Source: Reticulitermes lucifugus (lineage: Eukaryota > Arthropoda > Insecta > Blattodea > Rhinotermitidae). From it: a stretch of 64,000 bases of DNA. The notes beneath the pieces were generated by a model that worked only from the letters and a program-made list of their open reading frames with translations, was not told the DNA's origin and did not search any database. The position numbers and the translations under genes are program-made. The stretch spans positions 78,874-142,873 of the forward strand of contig JAKCWW010000144.1 of the NCBI GenBank assembly GCA_026260175.1, written 5' to 3'. Below, in pieces: positions 35,851 to 48,113 of this stretch (its first letter is position 1; each line of letters starts with the position of its first letter).

Positions 35851-37924
35851 TTACAGTATTGGGTTGTGTTTTACATGGTACATCCTGTATTACATTAATT
35901 TTAGTGAACATTACAATGCAGTGAACTATTGGTTATCTGAAATAATGGAGGGTAGGGGAGGTTGGGTCAGAATAGCTGATAATTTGGTTGTTGGTGATCT
36001 GCTTCTTAGCCTACAGCCCTTGTAGATGCAAACAAACTTAAGTGTTGTCACTTTGTAAATGTAGTTCTGTAGTTTACATTATTGTCCCCAACAAAAATTC
36101 AGTATAATGTGCTACTAAATGCCACCACCCATGCTTTGTTCCCATCTTTGTACAAGTTGGTTCATGTCAGTTTTTCTTGGTGGGTCAGAAGGTTTAGCCA
36201 CCTTCAAAATTGGCAAGATCTAGCTTTCCTTCTACGACCCCTACAAACCAATGTTGTGCTTAGGCAGAACAACTGTATTTTATATGATAAAAAGAAGCAT
36301 GTTTTTCCAAAATGTTAGAAGGCATAAGATATGGGCAGTGAAAATTAAACATTATCACAAAAGTAAAATTTATAAAGAGCTTTCAGTTTTGCCTTTAGTG
36401 TGTTGCCATCCTTACTGCCTCTACTTAGCATCAGCAGCAATAGATTTTGGAATATTGTGTATACATCAGGTGTTCTCAAACGTGGTTCAGCAGAATCCCC
36501 AAATTCTGGATGCAGTTCTATTCAGAGTTCCATGAGAAACATCCAGCAGTGGTGGATAAACAATATTAACTCTTATTTTAACTGGAAAAATTAAGCTGAT
36601 ATGTGCCTTGATAAAATTACAAAGTTCTATGTACAAGCAGCAGTACAGTTCCTTGGAGAGGCTCTGAAATAAAGATTTCAAAAGTGACTTCTGGGGAGAC
36701 TAATGACAAGGTGAAGAGACTGACAGAGAATCAGAAGATACACAGAAGTATAAAAAAAACTTGAGACACAATTGAGTCAGTCTCCAGTTCTGGATATTTA
36801 CATCAAAACAGGATGACCATAAACTCTGGTGGATGGCCTTAAGTGACAGGTAGAGTAAATTAACATTGTGATGACAGTAACAATACTTTCTCCGTTAAAC
36901 GGTAAATACTGGCAACAAACCTGAGTATTTTAAAGTACATATTACAACACATTATAAGACATTGAGGGCATACTTACTGTGAGGGTCACTCAGAAGAAAC
37001 GTTTACATGGCGTGTAGTTTTGTAACTAAAATACCTTGGAATATCTGCATACAGCCTGATCTGGCACCAACCAATTACCATCCCTTTCCAGCACTGAAGC
37101 AAAATCTTGGTAGTCCCAGATTTAAAGATGATTGACGTGGAAACATTAGTGACAGAGCAGCTGTTAAACAGGACATGGACTTCTGTCAACAGAGAATAGA
37201 GAGGCTTCTCCCACAGTAAAATAAATGCCTTAGTTCAGGCAGGGACCAAATGGAAAAGTAGTGGGATAGCAGTAAAATTAAATCTGAACTGTTCTTATTA
37301 AATCTGAATACAGAGAACCCAAAATACAGTAAATGCTATGACATCAGCACCTCCAGGACCAAAAAGTTGCCAGATATAATTTTCTGGATATTAGAATGTT
37401 ATACTGCATGTCGATGTTAGTGTAACTAGCAAGCTTATGGACAGACCTCACCATTTGATATGTCACTTGATATCCTGTCCTCCTTTCCCTGCTGCACTTC
37501 CTGTCTCCTTTTTGTCACTAGTTATGTAACATGGTACATATACATTAAACTCCCTCCCCAAAATCAAGACACCAACATTTCACACTTTTAATCATCATAA
37601 TCACAATCACTGCTTCTGGTTGATGGAATAGTGAAGTGTAATGGGCTCTAAGTCAATTTCCAGTTAATAGAGAGTCTTGGATCATCAAGTGCCAGATACT
37701 GCAGCTTTTATTGTATGTGCACTGTGAACTTATTTTCTGATTGACCCTCACAGAAGAAGGAATCACAGATCAATGGCATGAATAGTATGTACAGCCTGGC
37801 TCTGTGGTTCTTCCTTTTCTATCTGTACAAACAGGCCTGCAAAGAAGTCGCCAAACTTTGGGTAGTTGTTAATCCACTGATTTCGAGCAAAAAAAGTCTT
37901 ATACCAACATGTATTCCATTCAGG
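35851..37924. other. Intergenic, possible hAT terminus
   Basis: At about 36469-36490 CATCAGGTGTTCTCAAACGT resembles the CAGxGxTTCTCAAAC start of hAT-type MITEs, but no clear right end was found. No gene recognised. Confidence 0.3.
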
Positions 37925-38036
37925 AAAGTGACAGATTAATGGCTATGTACAGTTAAACAGTGACATGAGTACTTTGTAGAAAAGTGACAGATTAATGGCT
38001 ATGTAGAGTTAAACAGTGACATGAGTACTTTGTAGA
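37925..38036 (+). repeat. 56-bp tandem duplication
   Basis: Unit 37925-37980 is repeated directly at 37981-38036 with one difference (GTACAG versus GTAGAG). Starts AAAGTGACAGATTAATGG. Near-identity implies a recent event. Confidence 0.95.
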
Positions 38037-38519
38037 AACGTGTATTGTAAAACTACTGGCAAATCTACAAAAAATGTTCAAAGTAGTTAATTTGCGGCAC
38101 TGTGAATAGACTAGATGATTTCATCAACAGTACAAGACCTTCACTTTCCAAACTGCTTTGAGTTTCATTTAAAATAAATGTTCAACCTGTACAGAAATCC
38201 CCATTCATGAAAGCTTGAGCTTATTTTATTATGCCATCACAAGTAGTACCACCAACACTACAATTCTCTCAGTTCCACACATACACAAGCATTATACTTT
38301 GAATATTTGTAACTCCACGATAATGTACAAGTAACTTAGCTTACTCATAATCACTTGATTAACAAACACCTGCAGCCTGGCCACTTCCTTGCAGGATACT
38401 GTTTATTTTACCTTACCAAATTAGTAACATGCATATCACGATGGTAAGACATGCAACATCAGCCAATAACAACTTTGTTATTTTCAATGACATTATTGAA
38501 TACTGTGGTTGATTGATTT

Positions 38520-38700
38520 GCTCTCCATGCAAAGGAGGTCCCACATTTAATTCTCACTCTAGACTGGAAATCCTGACTCAGGCTTTTTCTGATTTCACTC
38601 ATTCACTCCATGCAGATGCTGGGATAGTACCTTAAAGTAAATCACAACTGTATTGCCAGCATTTCAGAGGAACCTGCTATTAAGTCAGCCAGCTGGGAAA
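38520..38700 (+). repeat. SINE family B, decayed
   Basis: CATGCAAAGGAGGTCCCAC head, ATTTAATTCTCACTC in the box-B position, then GCAGATGCTGGGATAGTACC, the GCCGGGATGGTACC block with its CpGs decayed. Confidence 0.45.
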
Positions 38701-39084
38701 CATGGCCTTTCATATAGGAAAGACAGGACTGGGATTTGGGTTATGAGCAAGACAATGACAATGGCCATATTTTATTTTCATGTCTTATGGCTGTCTTCAT
38801 TTCTCTTATGCTTGCTTCCTTGTTATCCACAATATCACCACCCCCCTCCCCAGTTTTCCCTGTTCCTATCACAGCACCAGGCCTGGTCCTGCCTTCCCTA
38901 CCTGAAAATGGAGGCAGCAGGTTTCTCAATGATGTTGGCAATACAGCTCACATCCACATGGGGTTGTCATCAAACCATGAGATCAGCATCATAACTATAC
39001 CACCATGAAACCCTTACATCATCAATAAATATATATAATAAAATACATTTTACAGTGAATCCTAAAACATGTTTGTATCATACT

Positions 39085-39320
39085 TCACTAGTCATGCAAG
39101 ACAGTGCAGTGGTAATGCTCTAGACTTGTATATTCAAGAGGTACCTAGTTCAAACCTTGGTGACGTTACTGGCTATCCTGCCAAAGGCAGTATCTCACAG
39201 CTCATGTGCCAGGATAACACCATCATGCAGGACATGTCTGCTTCCTTCCCAGTCCTTACTTAGTTCCATGAGTTTCATCCTGTCTCATCTGATACTATCT
39301 CCATCTGCCTTGTGGGACTG
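39085..39320 (+). repeat. SINE family B, decayed
   Basis: Head CAGTGCAGTGGTAATGCTC, box-B-like AGTTCAAACCTTGG (39148-39161), then AGGATAACACCATCATGCAG and TCTGCTTCCTTCCCAGTCC. Confidence 0.5.
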
Positions 39321-40818
39321 GGAGAAACCACACAAAATTTCAGCCAGGATAGCCAGTGTCCCTGCTAACATTCAAACTGAGCACCTCCCAAATACAAGAC
39401 CAGACCATTACTACTACATGAAACCTGCTTGGTGAAGCAGTACAATTAAGAAAATTAGGGGGGGAAAATCAAGAATGTATGGAATGCAAATTTAAAACTC
39501 AGTTTAAGCCACTGGGTGAAGTGACTGCCCTAACTGGCCAATAAGCCAAAAGTATTACTTTAGGCTCTAGTTTTGGTAATTCACTGTAACAAATTTGATC
39601 AAAATAAAGCTCACTCATACAAACAGATACAGGTAGTATGCATGTTGAGTCACAATGCTGTTTTGCACAGAGGAGCATGTGTTTTACAAATTTGCTGTGG
39701 TTAATCTCAACAACATTTAAATCATACTTTAGTTAACAGTTTAAACCATGGCATTATGTGTACAGTTAGTACCAACTTCACCTATGCATATAATATAGTG
39801 ACCACAGTGTTTCAGTACTAATGAGCACATTTGACACAGAGAAATGCTTTGGCACAGGTCAACCCATGTTGAGTCATACATGCTAACAAGAACATCAAAC
39901 ATTCTGCAGGCAATGAATAGCACCAACACCAACTAATTTGCAAGTGTCTACATCACAGATTAATACTGTAATGTCAAATTATGTATTCACACAATTACAT
40001 CTTGAACAGTCTCAAAAGCCAAGAATTTATAATACCTTGTTCTCACTTATTAGCTAATTAATTTACATACATTATTCATTAGCAAGAGACATTTCAGGAG
40101 TCCAAAGAATGAGAACTTACGCAGTAAATGGACAGGACTCCAGTGGCAGAGTATTCATACTGAGTTTCATAAAAATTGATCAGTTGATGTCCACAGTCAT
40201 AATGTCCTGGTTTATTGAATCATGATCTGTGAATTGCATGGGGAGTATAGCACTGCATCACAGGATAACAGCAAATGTTGAAATGGAAAAGATGTGGAAA
40301 GGATGTGGTCACAGCCTATTTCAAGGTGCTGTACCATCATTTTTCTAAAGGGATTGGCATAAACAGTGTCTGAAGAGTACCTGGTCCCTAGGTTGAGAAT
40401 CATACCTGAAATATGTTGAATAAAAACCAGAAGTGTTATGGCTGATGGTAGGACTTGAAGCAACAGAATACCCGGAAGTGATTTAAAAGTGATTAGAGGG
40501 GGTGTAGGGATACCTGCTTGATTATGATAATGCAATGTATGACTTATCTAATGTATACAGAACAGAATGTAGGACAAGCAACTTATTTTTCTTGGAAAAT
40601 GAACCATAGGTACAATATACTACAGCATAGAACAAAAAATTGATGTACAGAAGATTATGGGATAACATTAAAACCAGGAACAATAATAAAATAAATTTCA
40701 GGAACATGAAAGACTCACTAATGGATCCTGGATATTTAAACTTCTTCCCATCTCTGTACATGGTAAAGCATTACATACTCAGAAATAAGTTTTATGTTTT
40801 GTTCATCATGCATTTTGA
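39321..40818. other. Intergenic, nothing recognised
   Basis: AT-rich, CpG-poor, no exon or repeat assigned. Confidence 0.35.
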
Positions 40819-40870
40819 TATCACTCAACAATTAAACCAACAAATGCACTTTATTTTTTAAGCATGTCCA

Positions 40871-40918
40871 TTAACCCTACATGTTTTGGCTGCAATAGAG
40901 CCATCATCAGAGGCTGAA
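40871..40918 (-). ncRNA. Hammerhead motif, left arm
   Basis: On the - strand: CTGATGA, hairpin TGGCT/AGCCA (perfect), AAAAC (one change from GAAAC), AT, GTA, then GGGTTAA. Helix I partly conserved. Confidence 0.6.
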
Positions 40919-40995
40919 GGTCACATTCACTTCAACATTCATTAATCCATTTGGTATCACCACATATATACACCAAACTGTATGTCAAGTTCTAA

Positions 40996-41155
40996 GGTAA
41001 AAAAGGTAAACGTAAATTTCACCCTAGAACAGGCCACGAAGGCCCAGAGGGGGAGCAGAGGTATAGCTCTACTCTTTCTTTAACCTCGGCACTAGATGGG
41101 GGTGGGTGGTCAACTCCATGCCCCGGCCGCTTTACCCCCAGGAATTTAGTACTTA
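40996..41155 (-). repeat. SINE family A fragment inside foldback
   Basis: Reverse complement of the family body: GGTAAAAAAGGTAAACG tail, CCACGAAGGCCCAGAGGGGG, GAGGTATAGCTCTACTC, TTAACCTCGGCACTAG, CTTTACCCCCAGG. The head is missing. Confidence 0.7.
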
Positions 41156-41511
41156 CCAACAGGTAAGCAAGACCACAACCTAAAAAATATACATATTGCT
41201 ATATATAGCAAGTACTAAATCTTTAAGGAATTGATACCCTATATTGTTACAAGGCTCGGACACTATTTATATACAAACCAATTGCCAGCAATTTTAATTT
41301 TTAACAACTTTTAATGACATTGTATCATCTTTTACGCTTTTAACTCAAAGATGAAAACAACCTACGCCAAGACATTTAAAAGAAATTGTATAGTTGTATA
41401 AACAAAAACAGTGAGTGTTATTAACTGCTAATAGGAACTTGACATACAGTGTGGTGTATATATGTGGTGATACCAAATGGATTAATGAATGTTGAGGTGA
41501 ACGTGACCTTG

Positions 41512-41556
41512 AACCCCTGATGATGGCTTTATTGCAGCAGAAACATATGTAGGGTT
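41512..41556 (+). ncRNA. Hammerhead ribozyme, right arm
   Basis: Helix I AACCC, core CTGATGA (41517-41523), hairpin GCT/AGC around TTATTGC, GAAA, helix III CATATG (self-complementary), cleavage TA, helix I return GGGTT (perfect 5 bp). All core residues present. Confidence 0.72.
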
Positions 41557-41610
41557 AGTGGACATGCTTATGAAATAAAGTGCATTTGTTGGTTTAATTG
41601 TTGAGTGATA

Positions 41611-43191
41611 CTCAGAAATATTTGAACTTGAAAATCAGTTGGTGTCTCTTGTTTCTTGTGAGTGGAGATAACATATGTCTACTCAGGCACCTGTGCATTA
41701 CAATACAGTAGTACCTGATAATGTAAAAGAGTGTAAGAAAAATATTATCACATTACACAATAAGATTTTAACATTGACAAACACTTTTACTGTGATATAT
41801 GCTTTTCTTTGCAAAATTACATTCAGTCTTGGAATGCCAACAATGGTAAACAGGTCACCTTATATTCAAACTAAGGCATATCACATGGTGTGTAGCAACT
41901 TATACACCTACAACTGGAATTCAACAACAGGAATGTGTTAATTGCTCATGATTATCCACAAATATTAATTTAACACCTAGGATAACAGTTTTATGCCACA
42001 TTCCAAAAGCTAATGTTGCTATGCAACACATATTGCAAATTCTATCACATAAATAACACCTTTCAAAGTGTTTGTTAAATATAAGAGATTCGCGTGCAGA
42101 AACAAAATTTGTCACCGTAATGTACTGATATTGCATACCAGAACATGACAGTGTTACAGTTCAGAGTGCAGTAGTCTATAAATAAACACATCACAACTTT
42201 GGATATAATTAAAAGGTAAAAGTATACACAATGTTCAAGGAAATCAATGCTGAAACTTTTAACCCCCAAAACAAACTTATGTGTATAAAGTCAACATTTT
42301 TATGATTAACCAAACTTTACAAATATGACAGTGGTACATAATTGGACTGAACTTACTGGTAGGGCGTAATTTTGCCTCTTATTATTTTGACAAGAAGATA
42401 ATATGTTTCCTCACTGCACAATTCCCTTATCAAAATCACCAAAGCAGGTACTTGTTGGAACATGTAACAAGAAGTCTCCCATCACAGCACTCAACAATGC
42501 AGTCAGGGTTTATGTTAAAACATGCCATAAAGGCATATAGGGGTAGCTGACCTTGCATGGGTGTCTTTGTGTTATTTATAACAGCAATGAATATATTGAT
42601 ATTAATGCTTTTTGGAATTAAATTATATCCAAGCATAGTGTTCTGCAGGTTGTTTTATTCTTTCTGTCTTCTTTTTTGAAGCATTAGATTGTTGGACCTT
42701 GTTTGTATTTGGTATTCGAAGAGTTTCCTAAATTTTCTGTTGGAAACATGGTGTGTGTGTGTGTGTTATGCAAGGGTCAACATAAAATGCATGCCAAGGT
42801 TTTGCACTAAAATTAGCTGTGTTGATTGTATTATTATTATTATTATTATTATTACTACTACTACAACAATAATTTGGCCATTAGTCATCATGTTAATTAG
42901 AATTTACAGGCAGGCGTGAATGTGTTTATATCAATGTTACACTCCCATGGTGCATGTTGTTGTGCTGACATCTTTGGAAACCCAAATTAAAAAGATGTTC
43001 TTTCATACTGAAAATCATAACATTTCAGTATCAGGTACCATCCACATTTTCTAGACCATATGCAGGAACATGAGATTATAAATGATGTAGCACCAAGCCG
43101 TGATTTATGATGCATATCATTCCAAGGACAGACAATGATACAATCTAAATTAGTGAAGACTGAAATCTTCTCAGTTATGGTGCCATGCTCA
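41611..43191. other. Intergenic, SINE scrap and microsatellite
   Basis: At 42518-42552 CATGCCATAAAGGCATATAG is a short inverted scrap of SINE family A. At 42830-42870 lies a (TTA)n tract running into (CTA)n. No gene recognised. Confidence 0.4.
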
Positions 43192-43203
43192 TTGGTAAAT
43201 ATT

Positions 43204-43246
43204 GACCGACATTTTACAGGAGCTTACTGGCTCCATCTTCAGGGTA
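43204..43246 (-). ncRNA. Hammerhead-like motif, left half
   Basis: On the - strand: ACC, CTGAAGA, hairpin GGAGC/GCTCC (perfect), TGT, AAAATGTC, GGT. Stem II intact; GAAA replaced by AAAA. Confidence 0.45.
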
Positions 43247-43257
43247 CTCTTCTTGGA

Positions 43258-43302
43258 CTACCCTGAAGAAGAAGGCAGCAAGCTTCTTCAAAATACTGGT
43301 AA
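43258..43302 (+). ncRNA. Hammerhead-like motif, right half
   Basis: TACC, CTGAAGA, hairpin GAAGGC/GCTTCT (one G-U), CAAAATACT, GGTA. Helix I perfect over 4 bp; the A-rich core is altered. Confidence 0.4.
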
Positions 43303-43691
43303 CCATTTACTAATCGACACACTGCCATATCCTAGAAGACTTGAATGCTCAACATAAATTACACATGAAATTAAAGAACTATAATATTTTGTTAATTTGA
43401 TTTCAGAATATTATCCATCTAGATCAATCAAATAGTAATAATCAGCACATATCAACAATAGACAAGAGGAACGATAAATTTACAACGATATTACCATAAT
43501 GACTACAAGAAAGGACGTAATCAGGAAAAGAACTATGTACTTAACAATTGCACCAATCAAGAAATCATAAAGGTTTTTAGGCTGTCTTTAAACACTTAAC
43601 AAAAATTTATGAATTAAGATGTTTTAACACAATGAGTAATGTCCAGATCATTGTAATAATTTGTAAACTGTAGTCATTCATGTATGATGTA

Positions 43692-43733
43692 TAGCACCTG
43701 AGGATGAACTAGATGTTTTGAAATATGTTGGGC
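43692..43733 (+). ncRNA. Hammerhead-like motif, solo
   Basis: AGCAC, CTGAGGA, hairpin AAC/GTT, GAAA, TATG, TT, GGGCTT. CTGANGA and GAAA are both intact; helix I has one mismatch in five. Confidence 0.45.
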
Positions 43734-43789
43734 TTGGTCAATTTATATACATTTTAATATGGTGTGTTGTGATGGTCTAGTATAATGAA

Positions 43790-44235
43790 TGCTTCTCAAA
43801 CTATGTGCTGCGAGCATTTGCTAGGTATGTTGTGATAAGTTTGACCACCCACAATGCGATTCACTAGCTAAATACTAAAATTATCATGGCACTGTCAGTC
43901 ACTGAATGGCATGTCCTCAAACTCTTGTTAGGAGGGAGAGGGACAAGCATTCAGCACATGTACTTGTGCATCATGTGCAGTCGAAGCAATGCGTACCTCC
44001 CGAAGCAACACAGGTCTTTACTTTTATTTATTTATTTTTATGTCATTACAATTATCATATTCCCATGAAGGTGTGTCACTGCATGACAATTTTCAGTAAT
44101 ATAAGTGGTTCATTTACACTTATTTGTTTTAATCCATTAAAATTTTAGAATTCCCATGAAAGTGTGTAGTGTATGTGGACTTCATTCTTCAAGTGTGTCT
44201 GGGGGGGGGGCGGTGGCGGCTGAGAAGCACCATCT
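43790..44235. mobile_element. hAT-type non-autonomous element, decayed
   Basis: The left end GAATGCTTCTCAAAC and right end GGCTGAGAAGCACC are inverted near-matches to the CAGTGCTTCTCAAAC terminus of hAT elements. No transposase ORF; a G homopolymer precedes the right end. Target duplication not clear. Confidence 0.5.
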
Positions 44236-44719
44236 AGCAATATATGTCATTAAAATATGTTTATATCATGTCATTAAAGGATGTTTATATCAACATCGTT
44301 TAAAGAAATCCCCTTGAAATCTAGTAATTATCTCTGAGGAATTTGGATTAACAATGCAAAATGAAGGATACAGCATCTGTTGTGATGTGTTATGGCATTC
44401 TTGTGCTGTAAACAATCCAGACTCATCACCTTTCACTACCATGCAAAGTAAAACACAAAAAACTATTCATATTTAACAACTGTTTATGTCTTAAGTACAG
44501 TGGCATTACCTATAATTTAATTCTTTGAATCATAATCGTCATCATCGTCATTAGGTTGGCTCTTTAAACCACTGCATTTTCTCTCAAATTACACTTAAAG
44601 TGCATTACTTAACATTTCTCTAGATAAAATGTGGCAAGATAAGGTTTTGAACCCATGTGCAACTAAAACCTTTGTGTAGCCATCAAGGCCTAGGAGTGAA
44701 ATTTGTATAAATTCTTCCT
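44236..44719. other. Intergenic, 3' of PLEKHD1
   Basis: AT-rich, no feature recognised. Confidence 0.35.
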
Positions 44720-44725
44720 TTTATT
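44720..44725 (-). promoter_or_regulatory. Possible poly(A) signal for PLEKHD1
   Basis: AATAAA on the - strand, 20 nt after the TGA stop. Such a short 3' UTR is possible but not typical, and the hexamer is common in AT-rich DNA. Confidence 0.3.
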
Positions 44726-44744
44726 CTAGAGTTGCTCACCATCT

Positions 44745-47700
44745 TCAAGGGCAGGCAAGAAGGTCATGTTCCTTATCTGGTAACCTATCATCAGAATCAT
44801 TGCTCTTGCTCTGAACACCGAAGGCTATGCCTGCAAAACAGCAAGCCAGTATATGATGAATAAATACTCTCATTACCATTCCTTTTAAACAACAGACATT
44901 ACTTTCCAAACACTACATAAAGATGACCTCTTCCTTAATCAAACAAAATTTGTCATCTCATCCTCTTGGTTGTGCCCTACATCATCATATTTTAAGATAT
45001 ATAAAAATGTACCTTTTACACTTCCTGCACTAAAATCTTTTTGGGCAATGGTATCATCACGGCCAAGTATGGAACTTACCCAATTAAGCACTAATACTGT
45101 TATCATATATACAAATGAAGGCTAGTCAGTAGGTGCAGATTACTTGTGACCTTGCTCTCATATTAGTTACCCAGCTTGTCAGAAAGGAATAGGCATCACC
45201 GTGATAAACTCACTCCCCACAACAATGCTGATAATGCAGACAGAGCAAGCCTCTGAAACACTGGTTTTTAGGTTAACCATAATGTGTTTCACTGTTTCAG
45301 AAGTTGACCCCATACTTTTTTGAGATTGGATTTTGTTGTTCTGGTCCTTTACCTTTCTGTTTATTTTTATGTGTGTAGTTTTAACTATAGCTTGTTTTTT
45401 GTTGTTTACTTCTTGGTTTTTTCTGTTTGTGAGGGCTCATTGGGTTTGTCTGTTTTGGTGTCTAAGATTTGTAGTCATGGTAATGATTATTTCCGGTCTT
45501 ATAGTGTTCTTCAGTGTTAAGGTTCCTTTGTTTTTTGTTTTGACCCCTTTGTGTGTTTTTCCTGGTTTCTTGCTGATATGTATGACAGCTGATTGTTAAA
45601 GCAGTGTGCAAGTATTGTGGTAGGAGTTTCTGGATATGTCATAATCCTTATTATTTTTTATGGATGAATGTGGTATAGGACTACTACTATTCTTAATCTG
45701 GGCATTAAGTGCAAGTGAGCAGTTAGTTTAATGCTACAATCGCTGTTTCCTCTAGAAAGGGCCTGTGGTACCTGGTAGGCCTCAGACCTGGTTTGGATGT
45801 TGTAACAAAACAAAGTATTACTCTCCCTGCCAGAAATCACACACTGTTGTCCATACCATAGTCAGTATTCTGCCAAATGAACTGCCCTGACTTACAATTA
45901 ACACAAACACATATATGAAAATAAAAATTAAGGATGAGTGTTGTAATGTTTAGGATCTAATAATCATGAACTATGCGCACTTACCATTTGAAGATCTAGT
46001 TGACCTTGTCCGATTAAGGTGAGGTTTTAAACTTTTCTTAGAAATCATAATTGATAAAGACCTCTTTAAAGGTGTGTCAGTAGTAGGTATACCATCAAGG
46101 CTGATCCCTAAAACAACAGTTTCCATTCCATTGACACTATCTACAACACCATGCAAAAGTTAAACATATATAACAGTGTAAGTAGGGACAACCATGCAAA
46201 ACAAAATGTCCAATTGCAAAAAAATAAACGATATACAATAGTCAACATTAGTCTTCGTCTTACCCAGTGTCTTAGCATTTTCCTGCCTGCTCTGTTCCAG
46301 CAACTGGGACCGTGCCTTTTTGGCTAATGTTTTGCGTGCATAAACAGCATTTTTCATTATCACAGGCATATTGGCATCCAGTCGTGCTTCTTCAGCAACA
46401 TGTTCAAAGAATTCTGCAATTGAAAATAAAAATATGAACTTAATGCAGGTGTGGTGTAAAGTCATCAGATATAAGTCAAAACAGTTTTTGTTAGTGGGCA
46501 GACACTGTAGTACACACATATAAGAAGTGTAGGCCAGATTTTAGAAATTTATTTTTAAATAAGACCCATATTCATGTGACATTTCTGACTGAACAATGAT
46601 ACAAGTAATATCAAGTCTTTATTGTATTCTCTTGTACTTACTTCGCAGTTTCTTCACATCTGGAAGTATTTTTGTGCGCAATGCTGATGGGCTAATGTCA
46701 GTCTGCAGTGCACCCTCTAGATGGTGTACTGAATCTTGTGCAACACGTAACCGGCGCTCCGCTTCTAAACGTGCTGTAACTTCCAAACGCAGCTCAGCTT
46801 CTGGCAAATCTTGCTCTGTAAGCAAATCCTGCAGACCCCATACAACTTAAACAATCATGGGAATATATATATATGTCTAAAAGAAGTTCTGGGAAGAAGT
46901 TAATGATGCCTGCTCCAATGTGTTGGGCTTGGCTAGCAAGACCTATGAATTAATAATTACACAATTTAGTGAGTCATTTCTGTACATAATCTCCATTTGT
47001 ACAGATTCAAACTATGTTAAATTTAATCAACAAAACCAGGAAGTTTTACACCACTGACAATTTGTCAAAAGAAAGTGTTCATACAAAACTTGTAGGTCTG
47101 TTTACTATGTACAACCATACACAATTTCACTTGCGTATGTCCATTGGTTTATTTGTTGTTCCCCTCAAGCCTAAGGTGAATACAATTTTCACATGGTCAT
47201 CCACTTTTCCTTTACATTCTACAACAGAACCATTTTAACAAGGCTGGAAAATTTTTGAAAAATCAGTTCTACCTTCCTTGTCTTTTTTTGGGGGGGGGGG
47301 TAGGGGGTGAAGGCAGCTATAAGTTGAAATCAGTAACATCTGATGAATGTAAAATTTAACACAGACTCCAAATCTAGGAGGAGGTAGAGTATTTGTATAT
47401 TTTTAGGTGTTGATGTTGAAACAGCACATGTTTAAGAAACTTACATTTAAAGAAGACAGTAGTTGTTTAGAATTTTGAGAAATGATTTGCTTTTCCTCCT
47501 CCAAAACTTTAGCTCTCAGTTCATTTTCTTGAAATCTGGAAAAGATACAGAACATAATGCAAATTTCATACTTCCAGCAAAGAAAACGTTTTTGTAAAAG
47601 AAATGCTTAAAACAGTGGTCAAAATAGTTATTATTCCTGCAAGACAATTTGTTTGCAAAATATTACCAATGTATCTCTTGCTTCACAATTAGAGAGTAAA

Positions 47701-48078
47701 ATAGGAACTTTAATGTACGGAAGGTACTGTGGCAACAAAGTATATGATCAGCGTCATCTAACAGGCCCAACTGAGCAGGTTATTTTATCAGTCTTTCAAC
47801 TGAGCCAGTCTCTGGATGTAATATGCTTCAAATGTTGTATTTTAATCAGGCAATAAGACAGGGGTGCACAGATCACACATGCCAGGTTATTTGGGTGACT
47901 AAATTTTGTATGGTGGCACCTAATATCTGTGTCCTTAGAATGAAACTTCGTCTACTGTCACCCTTGTGGCACCTACAATTTTGAGGTGGCTTCTTGATAT
48001 TTTTGAAAAATCTGTGGACCCCTGAGATAGGGGATGAAGTCCAGTTAGAGTGATGTGGTGGTGGTAGTAGTAGTAGTA

Positions 48079-48113
<35 letters not shown>

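Larger units (their letters stand above)
40819..41610. repeat. Foldback repeat, ~178-bp hammerhead arms
   Basis: Arms 40819-40995 and 41433-41610 are inverted copies with roughly 90% or more identity, from TATCACTCAACAATTAAACC at the ends to AACTTGACATACAGT inside. Each arm carries a hammerhead-like core in opposite orientation. The 440-bp centre contains a SINE family A fragment placed exactly at the inner end of the left arm. Best-preserved foldback in the window. Confidence 0.85.
43192..43316. repeat. Small foldback repeat
   Basis: The halves 43192-43250 and 43258-43316 are inverted copies: TTGGTAAAT...CATTTACTAA outside, CTTCAGGGTA/TACCCTGAAG inside. Both halves carry a hammerhead-like core, so the element is little more than two opposed motifs. 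Confidence 0.65.

Noticed and set aside
45320-45599. Hydrophobic ORFs as a small membrane protein
   Set aside because: Two overlapping frames are both hydrophobic because the DNA is T-rich. The stretch lies in 5'-to-3' opposition to the PLEKHD1 intron and has no family match.
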